From positions 1-7,386 of the forward strand of contig JAJPYH010000025.1 of assembly GCA_021205045.1 (NCBI GenBank): DNA of 7,386 nucleotides. Direction: 5' to 3'. The notes below the pieces were generated by a model. The model did no database searches and was not told the origin of the DNA. It worked only from the letters and a program-made list of their open reading frames with translations. The number at the start of each line of letters is the position of its first letter. The first letter of the stretch is position 1. The position numbers and the translations under genes are program-made. Of the stretch, positions 1-5,800 are shown one piece after another. The DNA comes from Lachnospiraceae bacterium. GTDB taxonomy: Bacteria > Bacillota > Clostridia > Lachnospirales > Lachnospiraceae.

Positions 1-117
1 GTTAATTATTATTCGATGTACTAGTCGTATTTCCGGTTTGCAAAACATAATTCGATGTATCCGTAATAGGCAGCTTACCTTTGTAACTCCTTTTTATCCA
101 TATATTGGTTATGATGC
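1..117. other. AT-rich left edge, no supported gene
   Basis: This stretch lies beyond the terminator of the operon and is clearly richer in A+T than the coding sequence beside it. It holds a 10-base direct repeat, ATTCGATGTA at 11-20 and again at 50-59, 39 bases apart. On the minus strand AAAAAGGAG resembles a ribosome site, but only a very short reading frame (MDKKELQR then stop) is nearby. I see no convincing gene, RNA or transposon end. It may be the intergenic gap before the next gene, or the edge of a repeat element. Confidence 0.4.
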
Positions 118-119
118 AG

Positions 120-146
120 AAAAGAGTGCCATCCGGCACTCTTTTT
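120..146 (-). terminator. Bidirectional rho-independent terminator after the MFS gene
   Basis: An 11-bp perfect stem (AAAAGAGTGCC at 120-130 pairing with GGCACTCTTTT at 135-145) encloses the loop ATCC. The T run follows the stem on the plus strand, and the A run gives a T run on the minus strand, so it can terminate in either direction. It lies about 45 bases past the stop of the MFS C-terminal half and therefore ends the minus-strand operon. It could also stop transcription entering from the left. Confidence 0.88.
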
Positions 147-191
147 GCGTTCCTGTCAATTCTCTTTTCTGTATGCGTTTTCTGTACGGAT

Positions 192-728
192 TTACACCTG
201 ATTTTCTTTGAAATTCTTTTGTACCCGCAGTAAAATCAGCATCGCAGCCGGAAACACAATCGCCATGAAAAGCCCCGCCCTGATCCCGTACTCCGGCAGC
301 AATCCGAAAACCGCGCTGACCAGAGAGGGTCCTCCGGCGCAGCCCACATCCCCTGCCAGCGCCAGCAGGCCGAACATCAATGTGCCGCCCTTAGGGCAGC
401 CCCTGGCCGCCAGGCTGAAGGTGCCGGGCCACATGATTCCCACGGAAAGGCTGCACAGACCGCAGCCCAGAAGCGCCAGCAGGGGATTCGGCAAAAAGAC
501 CGCCATACAGTAGCTGACAACGCAGAGCACCGCGCTGGCAGCCATAAATCTGCGCAGATCAATCCGGTCTCCGCATTTCCCGTAGAATGTCCTGGCAGTG
601 CCCATCAAAACCGCAAACAGGCAGGGCCCCAGCAGATCGCCCACAGTTTTTGACACGCCAAGACCTTCCTCCGCGAACAGAGAAGCCCACTGGGACATGG
701 CCATTTCCGACGCCCCCGCGCACAGCAT
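192..728 (-). CDS. MFS transporter, C-terminal half (frameshifted gene)
   Basis: This 178-residue frame encodes the second six-helix half of a major facilitator superfamily transporter. It opens with MLCAGASEMAMSQW, which in MFS proteins of this type belongs to transmembrane helix 7. At residues 50-61 it has GKCGDRIDLRRF, the second-half counterpart of MFS motif A. About six hydrophobic segments follow and it ends with a short charged tail, KNFKENQV. The ATG overlaps the TGA of the N-terminal half as TGATG, so translational coupling could in principle make a separate half-protein. The more economical reading is one gene of about 397 residues with a single-base loss in the T5 run just upstream (plus-strand A run 735-739). 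A terminator follows at 120-146. The substrate is unknown; its position after rhamnogalacturonan genes suggests a sugar or oligosaccharide. Confidence 0.8.
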   Translation of the reverse strand: MLCAGASEMAMSQWASLFAEEGLGVSKTVGDLLGPCLFAVLMGTARTFYGKCGDRIDLRRFMAASAVLCVVSYCMAVFLPNPLLALLGCGLCSLSVGIMWPGTFSLAARGCPKGGTLMFGLLALAGDVGCAGGPSLVSAVFGLLPEYGIRAGLFMAIVFPAAMLILLRVQKNFKENQV

Positions 729-1384
729 CAGCGCAAAAACAGCCAGAAAGATCCCGTGGTAAACAGCCTTCTGCCCGGAACTCTGTCACTCTCCTCCACC
801 AGTGTCCGGATGGGGACCTGTGAAAAAAGAAAAAGATTGGCAAAGGGCACAATACTCCACAGAAGCGGCAGAATGTACCAGCGCTCCATTCCAAAGATCT
901 GAAATCCTATGGTGGAAAGCACCACCACCGCCACCTGTCCCCAACAATAGAAAGAGTGCAGCAGGCTCATGGCCGTCTCTTTGGCCCCGGAGGAGGGTGC
1001 CGCCTCCACAATGGGGCTGATCAGCACCTCAATCAGTCCGCCGCCGATGGCGCTGCACACCATGGCGATCACCAGACCGGCATAGGCGTTCTCCATCAAC
1101 CGGGGCAGCGTACCCAGACACAAAAGCCCCGCTGTACTGAACAGATGCGCCATGATAATGGCCGGGCGGTAACCGATCCGGTCCACATATCCGGCCGCCG
1201 CAAAATCCACAATGATCTGGGTGCCGAAATTGATCGTAATCAGAGACCCGATCAGCCCAATGGAAATTCCCAGCCGGTTCTGAAAGGTCAGAAACAATAA
1301 CGGCGGCAGGTTATTGATAATTGCCTGTACAATGTAGCCAATGTAACAGGCATAGATGGTGCAGGTGTCGTTTTTTCGCAGCAT
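728..1384 (-). CDS. MFS transporter, N-terminal half (frameshifted gene)
   Basis: This 218-residue frame encodes the first six-helix half of an MFS transporter. Residues 65-75 (GYVDRIGYRPA) match MFS motif A between helices 2 and 3. The segment around VRxLVEE-type charged residues before the break corresponds to the usual central cytoplasmic loop. It ends in FWLFLR and a stop exactly where helix 7 should begin; the rest continues in the next frame from 728. I chose ATG 1384 over the in-frame ATG at 1402 because GAGGGG lies 6 bases before 1384, while 1402 has no ribosome site. The gap to the PAS gene upstream is 55 bases, so it is probably the last gene of the operon. The break could be a true mutation, a sequencing error in the homopolymer, or a naturally split transporter. 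Confidence 0.82.
   Translation of the reverse strand: MLRKNDTCTIYACYIGYIVQAIINNLPPLLFLTFQNRLGISIGLIGSLITINFGTQIIVDFAAAGYVDRIGYRPAIIMAHLFSTAGLLCLGTLPRLMENAYAGLVIAMVCSAIGGGLIEVLISPIVEAAPSSGAKETAMSLLHSFYCWGQVAVVVLSTIGFQIFGMERWYILPLLWSIVPFANLFLFSQVPIRTLVEESDRVPGRRLFTTGSFWLFLR
735..739 (-). other. Homopolymer site of the MFS frameshift
   Basis: On the coding strand the sequence is CTGTTTTTGCGCTGATGCTG. With five Ts the N-terminal frame reads W-L-F-L-R-stop. With a sixth T it would read W-L-F-F-A-L-M-L-C-A, a smooth helix 7 that joins the two halves. The shift is equivalent to a one-base deletion, or to a -1 ribosomal slip. The context G TTT TTG is not a full X-XXY-YYZ slippery heptamer, because the base before TTT is G. 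Confidence 0.75.
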
Positions 1385-1439
1385 ATTTTTCCCCTCAGTC
1401 ATCCGGACAGACTATCTTGCCAGAAGACATCACTCCTTC

Positions 1440-1799
1440 TCAGCGCTGCGCCTCATGTATCCGGCTCTCAAACTTCTCGTAATATCCGATCAGTTCTCCG
1501 CCCTCATTTCTCAGGGCGACCATGTAAACATCACTGTCCTCTCCGTCCCGGTTCTTTGTGTAGGTATACACCTTGTTCAAAGCAGGATCGGCCAGAAATC
1601 TGTCGATTACTGACAGAATGATCTCTTTAGAGTGCGGGTTATGGCAGTCAAAAATGGACTGCCCCACCAGCTTCTCTCCGCCCTTTTTTTCGTGTCTTCT
1701 CACGGCAGTGGGATTCATATAGACAATCCTGTGTTCTTTGTCGCAGATCACAATCGGAGCATCGTCGGCATCCACAACCGCCTTAAATAATTCGTTCAT
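1440..1799 (-). CDS. Single-domain PAS protein
   Basis: This 119-residue protein is almost entirely one PAS domain. Residues 14-32 (APIVICDKEHRIVYMNPTA) are the typical opening beta strands and the N-P-A turn. Residues 44-57 include LVGQSIFDCHNPHS, a helix region with a conserved-looking DCHN motif. The end, roughly residues 91-110, has the closing strands DVYMVALRNEGGELIGYYEK. There is no kinase, DNA-binding, GGDEF or other output domain and no membrane segment, so it is a cytoplasmic sensor or ligand-binding module acting through a partner not seen here. I chose ATG 1799 over a TTG at 1805 because GAGGG lies 8 bases before the ATG. It sits 72 bases after the lyase gene and 55 before the MFS gene, so it is probably co-transcribed. 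The ligand is unknown; PAS folds can bind small metabolites, flavin or haem. Confidence 0.85.
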   Translation of the reverse strand: MNELFKAVVDADDAPIVICDKEHRIVYMNPTAVRRHEKKGGEKLVGQSIFDCHNPHSKEIILSVIDRFLADPALNKVYTYTKNRDGEDSDVYMVALRNEGGELIGYYEKFESRIHEAQR

Positions 1800-1800
1800 T

Positions 1801-1888
1801 TCCAAACCCTCACATCTTACGAAACAGCCAATGCCAGGCTTCCTGGCGTTTTCAAAGGCACATCCAAATCCTCACACCTTATGAAACA
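1801..1888. repeat. Imperfect 26-bp direct repeat around the lyase stop and PAS start
   Basis: Bases 1801-1826 and 1863-1888 match at 23 of 26 positions, and all three differences are transitions; similarity fades after that. The upstream (transcriptionally first) copy carries the last codons and TGA stop of the lyase gene. The second copy supplies the GTGAGG ribosome site of the PAS gene. In the first copy the same ribosome-site block is followed by an ATG at 1863-1861 opening only a three-codon frame. Between the copies lies a 6-bp hairpin, GCCAGG/CCTGGC at 1833-1847, not followed by a T run on the minus strand. Confidence 0.7.
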
Positions 1889-4823
1889 ATCCGTTCTCCG
1901 GGAATTCCTTCAGCAGCTCCTTCACACCCTCCATATTCTGCGGAAGCTTCTCCCTGATAAAATCCAGGGCAAAGATGGTGTTCAGGCACCACTGGGACAC
2001 AAAATTGGTGCTGATCCAGGGGATTTCCTCCAAAACTCTGCAATTTCCCGCATTGGGGGTGTCTATTGCCGCAAAGCCTCCCTGCTCGCCGCCCTGCATC
2101 AGGCTGCGGAACAGATACTGCCAGGTTTTTAAGGCAAGCTCCTCATCTTTCAGATATGAAGCGCCGTAAGCCGCGATTCCGGCAGCCATAAAAGGCAGAG
2201 AGAACTGTCTGTTGCCGATGATGCCCCCGGACTCTTTCATCTGCTTTTCCCGATCCAGGAAATAAAAACGTCCGTACTGTGCCAACATTTCCTTCCACTC
2301 TTCATCCTCCAGCATCAGTGTCAGCTCTGTCCAGACCTGGGCCGCGCCCATGCAGATCTGCAGATGGGTGCCGCCGGTGGTTCTGTCCCCGATATACCGC
2401 AGATGGGCCGTGGCAGGGTCAAACTCAAAGTCCGGGCCGGAGACCAGCTTCAAAGGTGCCTGTTTGATATCCTCGATGCCGGTGCGGATTTTTGCCTCAT
2501 AGGCCTGATCCCCGGTTCTCTCCCACTGGGTCATCCAGTCGGAGACCAGAGAGGACCAGTCCGGACCGGTTCTGGCGTGGGTGGGACTTACCATGTCCTC
2601 TTTCTTACAAAAATATCTCAGCGGATCGGTCTCATACAGGGCCTGCTCCGCATCCTTCACCTCGTCAAAAATGTCCTCCAGGCGGTGCTCCCCGGTGAGA
2701 TAATAATAATACCTGTGGTGCCCGGCCATGGCGATGCGGGCTTCCTTGCAGGCGCAGCCCCAGTGACGCACATTGTGGCGGGAACCCAGTCCCTTATATT
2801 TTCCGAAATGATAAATGTCCACCTCGGAGCAGTGCCTGCACATGGCCTCAGCCAGGGAGAACACATCCTCCCGGCCCGTCCGCAGAAACATCAGCCACAG
2901 CCACAGAGTAGGCACCAGCTCCGTATTCTGCCAGGCATAACCGCCCATATCGTATTTCCAGCAATGGCGCACAGCGTCATAGGTATGCATAATATCGCCG
3001 TAATTGAACAGACCATACCAGCGGCGGTTCTCAATTTCCTTTTCGTAAAACCGCACCGCCCCGTCCAGCTGATCCTCCAGCCACCGTTCCACCGGCGTCT
3101 CCTCGCTGGGCAGACTCCAGTAGCCGAAGGCTCTCTTTTCATGATAATATTCCGGATCCGCCGCATAAACCGCCGGCTTGTGCACCCTGCGGACAAAGTC
3201 CTCCATCTGGTTGTCCGTGGGAATGACTCCGTCAAAGCCTTCCAGCACCAGCGTATTGGTGTTGGCAATGCCCACCGGGTCGGCTCCCATCTCCGGAAAG
3301 CCTTCATAATAGGTCTGACTGTAGCCCGTTGTGGCATAATGACGAAAATCATAGGCTTCCGCCGCAGGGGTATAAATCCAGCAGGTCAGAACGGTCTGCT
3401 CCTGGTCCAGTCCTTCCGCCTCCAGGCCGGAGGGGTATTTCTGCCAGAAGTCCCGTTTCCCGATGAGCAGGCCGCCGTCTGTGCCGCCCGCGGCCATGGT
3501 GCCCTGAGCCCGATTGCCGTGGAGGCTGTCAATAAAGCAGCAGTTTTCCTCGTATATTTTCTTGCGGATAACAAAGTGGGAATCACTGTCCTGGCAGAGC
3601 TGGTAACGGCTCCAGGAGGGCATATCCGCAGCGGCGTTCTGAATATTTTCCAGCAAAATATTCTCTTCATCGGACAGCGGTTTGTCTCCTGCATGGGCAG
3701 GCGTCTGCTGTGCTTTCTCTCCTGTATGGGCAGATGTCTGCTGTGCTTTCTCTCCTTTATGAGCTGACATTTGCTGCGCCATCAGATCCAGCTCCTCCTG
3801 GCTTCGGGCCACCGCTCTGCCCCCGATCTGATCCCGGTAAATTTCCTGGGGAATCCTGGGATGCCAAGAGGAAAGCAGGACGGACGCCTCATGGAAACAG
3901 CCGTAATCCGTGCCGAACTTGATGTGGCGATTGTAGCTCTCTCCCCGCAGATTCGTGTAAAACCGAATGCCAAGCCCTTTCAGGAAGTCCCGGTTGACAT
4001 CGCCGTCATAAAGGAAGGTATGGGTCATATTAATCTGGCCGCTGTCCAGGCCAAAATACAGACGGACAATGAAGGGGATGATGCTCCCTGTGTCTGTGTC
4101 CGAAGCGCTGTCAGATTCCGCATTTTGAGCGCTCCCGGAAGAAGCGTCTGCGGTCATATTGGCGGACGATACGGGATTTGCCTGCAGCACATGGCTTCCC
4201 TCCAGCTTAAAGCACCAGAATAACGGTCCCGCATCCTCCACCGTCACCTTCGAGATTCTGCCAATGGCCGGTATTTCCGTGCGGGTACGGCCGTCCCTTC
4301 TCTCCAGGATCAGTACCAGCTCTGCCCGTTCCGCTCTTTTTTTGCCGTCAATATATAAATCACACATCAGCGCGGAGCCAGTCTTGGGAATGGTCACAGA
4401 CACGCGCTGACAATTCAGTTGAAAGCTGTCCGCGGTCTGAGTCAGCATCGGTTTGTCCGAGGTTTCTGATTTTATCTCCCCGGATTTTGCATTCTCCGTT
4501 TCTGTCGCCCGGTTTCCAGCCTCTGACACTGCTGCCACCGGGATTGCTGTCTCCGGGGTTTCCTCCTCCGGCTTTGCTGTCTCCAGGTTTACCGCCTCCA
4601 ACACCACCCGATGTCCCATCTTCTCACTGTCCGCGGTATGGGCCGCCCACTTCACGCTGCCGTCCGGCCAGTACGCCGTCACCCTGGACTGAACCGGTAT
4701 CCGTTCCCCGGCTGCGTCCGTCAGTACAAATCCGCTTTCCGGCGATACCTCCCCTTTCTCCCAGACACTTCCAAAAGTGGTATATCCGCCTACATTTCTG
4801 TTCTCCAATAAATGCAGTTTCAT
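1872..4823 (-). CDS. YetA-like exo-rhamnogalacturonan lyase family protein
   Basis: A 983-residue protein without signal peptide or membrane segment, so probably cytoplasmic. It resembles the PcRGLX/YetA family, whose fungal member is an exo-rhamnogalacturonan lyase (PL26) and whose Bacillus member is YetA. The N-terminal beta-rich domain carries VGGYTTFGSVWEKGE and VTAYWPDGSVKWAAHT (within residues 11-65). The C-terminal half is rich in Trp, Tyr and His, for example YDAVRHCWKYDMGGYAW and GLGSRHNVRHWG, as expected of an alpha/alpha barrel sugar-binding surface. From memory B. subtilis YetA is about 857 residues; the excess fits three low-complexity inserts, near residues 80-130, 219-245 and 351-383. 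ATG 4823 is chosen because homologues begin near MKLH; AAGGAG lies 13 bases before it, rather far, while the TTG at 4835 is only one base from it. It probably removes unsaturated disaccharides from imported rhamnogalacturonan pieces; the activity itself is inferred. Confidence 0.85.
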   Translation of the reverse strand: MKLHLLENRNVGGYTTFGSVWEKGEVSPESGFVLTDAAGERIPVQSRVTAYWPDGSVKWAAHTADSEKMGHRVVLEAVNLETAKPEEETPETAIPVAAVSEAGNRATETENAKSGEIKSETSDKPMLTQTADSFQLNCQRVSVTIPKTGSALMCDLYIDGKKRAERAELVLILERRDGRTRTEIPAIGRISKVTVEDAGPLFWCFKLEGSHVLQANPVSSANMTADASSGSAQNAESDSASDTDTGSIIPFIVRLYFGLDSGQINMTHTFLYDGDVNRDFLKGLGIRFYTNLRGESYNRHIKFGTDYGCFHEASVLLSSWHPRIPQEIYRDQIGGRAVARSQEELDLMAQQMSAHKGEKAQQTSAHTGEKAQQTPAHAGDKPLSDEENILLENIQNAAADMPSWSRYQLCQDSDSHFVIRKKIYEENCCFIDSLHGNRAQGTMAAGGTDGGLLIGKRDFWQKYPSGLEAEGLDQEQTVLTCWIYTPAAEAYDFRHYATTGYSQTYYEGFPEMGADPVGIANTNTLVLEGFDGVIPTDNQMEDFVRRVHKPAVYAADPEYYHEKRAFGYWSLPSEETPVERWLEDQLDGAVRFYEKEIENRRWYGLFNYGDIMHTYDAVRHCWKYDMGGYAWQNTELVPTLWLWLMFLRTGREDVFSLAEAMCRHCSEVDIYHFGKYKGLGSRHNVRHWGCACKEARIAMAGHHRYYYYLTGEHRLEDIFDEVKDAEQALYETDPLRYFCKKEDMVSPTHARTGPDWSSLVSDWMTQWERTGDQAYEAKIRTGIEDIKQAPLKLVSGPDFEFDPATAHLRYIGDRTTGGTHLQICMGAAQVWTELTLMLEDEEWKEMLAQYGRFYFLDREKQMKESGGIIGNRQFSLPFMAAGIAAYGASYLKDEELALKTWQYLFRSLMQGGEQGGFAAIDTPNAGNCRVLEEIPWISTNFVSQWCLNTIFALDFIREKLPQNMEGVKELLKEFPENGLFHKV
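3675..3773 (-). repeat. Three in-frame 33-bp repeats inside the lyase gene
   Basis: Three tandem 33-base units encode the 11-residue repeats QMSAHKGEKAQ, QTSAHTGEKAQ and QTPAHAGDKPL. They lie at residues 351-383 of the protein counted from ATG 4823. The units are rich in Gln, Ala, His, Lys and Gly and contain no hydrophobic core residues, so they look like a flexible linker. The first two units are nearly identical in DNA and the third has diverged, which suggests recent slippage expansion. Confidence 0.85.
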
Positions 4824-4836
4824 AAATCCAAGCAAT

Positions 4837-4842
4837 CTCCTT
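4837..4842 (-). promoter_or_regulatory. Ribosome binding site of the lyase gene
   Basis: AAGGAG on the minus strand is the only good ribosome site before the lyase gene. It lies 13 bases upstream of ATG 4823 and one base upstream of an in-frame TTG at 4835. Neither distance is ideal, so the start is decided mainly by the family-like N-terminus MKLHLLENRN. Confidence 0.55.
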
Positions 4843-4900
4843 CCAGTTCAAAATATAGATTCACCGCAAACACCATTTATTGCTGATTCTTATCCTGTGC

Positions 4901-5581
4901 TTAAATCTCCCACACCTTCAGATTCGCATACGCCCCGATCATCGGCGCCAACTGCCGGAACCCGATTTTTCCCCCGCCAAGAAGCGGTCCGAAAGTCTCC
5001 CCGTCATCTTCGAAATGGAAAACCTCCATCTCATTGATATAAAAACGCACATCCGCCCCCTTCTTTACCACGCCGATCCGGTACGGCCCCTGCGCATCCT
5101 CCACATCCGGGATGGGATCGCCGCCCTGGCTCACCAGGTAAAATCCATAGCTCTTGCGCAGATTGCAGGTGTGGAAAGCCCTCTCATCCGGCTCCTTACG
5201 TCTGAAATAAGAAATATGGAAGGCATTGATGTCTCCGTGATGATACAGAGGGTACTCCCCTGTTCTCTTTGCCAGTCTCTCATCAAACAGATCCTCGCCG
5301 TTCCTGCCCTTTGCCGCAAAAAACATCATGGCAAGCCCCGGCTCCCGGACGGGCCAGAAATCCCACTCAATGCAGACGTCCGCCGGAAACTCTTCCCCGC
5401 ACCAGAGCACATAATTGGCCTTCTGGCCGTTTTCCGCCGCCATGGCGTTCTCCAGCCTCATTCTTCCCTCGGGAAAGGAAATCAGCGCCCTGCCCTCCAA
5501 CACAAAATTCTCAATATCCTTTTGGGAATTCAGCGGATTTTCATAAATCAGCTTTCCCTCCTTCAGCCCATATCGTTCCAT
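4901..5581 (-). CDS. YesU-like DUF1961 family protein
   Basis: A 226-residue protein of the DUF1961 family, to which B. subtilis YesU (about 220 residues, galectin-like beta-sandwich fold) belongs. Seen motifs: IEWDFWPVREPGLAMMFFAA at residues 71-90, YHHGDINAFHISYFRR at 113-128, LRKSYGFYLVSQGGDPIP at 141-158 and a closing IGAYANLKVWEI. There is no signal peptide. Its biochemical role is not firmly established to my knowledge; the fold and the many aromatic and His residues suggest carbohydrate binding or processing. Its place before a YetA-like lyase, as in pectin loci, points to rhamnogalacturonan breakdown. ATG 5581 is chosen over the longer frame from 5629: GAAAGGAG ends 11 bases before it, the length then matches the family, and 5629 would fall at the transcription start of the promoter seen here. 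It is the first gene of the operon, 77 bases before the lyase. Confidence 0.88.
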   Translation of the reverse strand: MERYGLKEGKLIYENPLNSQKDIENFVLEGRALISFPEGRMRLENAMAAENGQKANYVLWCGEEFPADVCIEWDFWPVREPGLAMMFFAAKGRNGEDLFDERLAKRTGEYPLYHHGDINAFHISYFRRKEPDERAFHTCNLRKSYGFYLVSQGGDPIPDVEDAQGPYRIGVVKKGADVRFYINEMEVFHFEDDGETFGPLLGGGKIGFRQLAPMIGAYANLKVWEI

Positions 5582-5592
5582 CTTTTCAATAG

Positions 5593-5600
5593 CTCCTTTC
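5593..5600 (-). promoter_or_regulatory. Ribosome binding site of the YesU-like gene
   Basis: GAAAGGAG on the minus strand, 11 bases before ATG 5581. It decides the start in favour of the 226-residue form, because no comparable site precedes the upstream in-frame start at 5629. Confidence 0.75.
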
Positions 5601-5603
5601 TTT

Positions 5604-5619
5604 ACAGCGCAGCCACTGT
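5604..5619 (-). promoter_or_regulatory. Imperfect dyad, possible operator
   Basis: ACAGCG (5604-5609) and CACTGT (5614-5619) form a dyad with one mismatch and a 4-base centre. It lies between the predicted transcription start and the ribosome site of the operon, where a bound repressor would block transcription. It resembles no operator that I can name, and a dyad this short can occur by chance. Confidence 0.25.
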
Positions 5620-5631
5620 CTATCCTCATAC

Positions 5632-5660
5632 AATATACTCCCGGCTCTTCCCTTTTTCAA
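5632..5660 (-). promoter_or_regulatory. Sigma-A-type promoter of the yesU-yetA-PAS-MFS operon
   Basis: On the minus strand TTGAAA (5655-5660) and TATATT (5632-5637) are separated by exactly 17 bases. Each hexamer differs from consensus at one position. Transcription would begin near 5625 and leave a leader of about 44 bases before ATG 5581. The upstream cstA terminator at 5731-5761 isolates this promoter from cstA transcription. No other promoter of comparable quality was seen in the short gaps downstream, which supports one four-gene transcript. Confidence 0.7.
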
Positions 5661-5730
5661 GTGAATGATTTCTCATAAATGACTCGTCAGCACATATTTT
5701 CCGCTGCATAACAACAATCTCTTCAAAGGC

Positions 5731-5761
5731 AAAAGAGCCGCACCTTTTCAGATACAGCTCT
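5731..5761 (-). terminator. Rho-independent terminator of cstA
   Basis: On the minus strand AGAGCTGTATCT and AGGTGCGGCTCT pair into a 12-bp stem (three G-T wobbles) closed by a GAAA tetraloop, then TTTTG. It lies 40 bases past the cstA stop, the expected place, and separates cstA from the operon promoter downstream. Confidence 0.8.
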
Positions 5762-5800
5762 CATTGTCAATATGTTCGTTGTATGGTCAGGCGAAGCCGA

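Noticed and set aside
11..59. CRISPR-like spacing of ATTCGATGTA at the left edge
   Set aside because: There are only two copies of 10 bases, with no third unit and no cas genes; this is too short and too few for an array.
2..211. Plus-strand frame open from the window edge for about 70 codons
   Set aside because: It crosses the strong hairpin terminator at 120-146, has no start codon in view, runs into the MFS gene's 3' end and has no recognisable protein character.
1398..1433. An 11-codon frame (MSSGKIVCPDD, stop) just before the MFS gene, ending at its ribosome site
   Set aside because: Its ATG is only two bases from AAGGAG, too close for efficient initiation, and there is no leader-peptide logic such as runs of one amino acid with alternative hairpins.
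1833..1847. Hairpin GCCAGG-CTT-CCTGGC as a terminator inside the operon
   Set aside because: The stem is only 6 bp and no T run follows it on the minus strand, so it should not terminate operon transcription.
2364..3767. A 467-residue open frame on the plus strand opposite the lyase gene
   Set aside because: It is antisense to a clearly conserved lyase and shows no recognisable domain. Long open antisense frames are expected from the GC-rich third codon positions of the true gene.
4880..5668. A 262-residue plus-strand frame opposite the YesU-like gene
   Set aside because: It is antisense to a well-supported DUF1961 gene, runs through that gene's promoter, and has no family resemblance.
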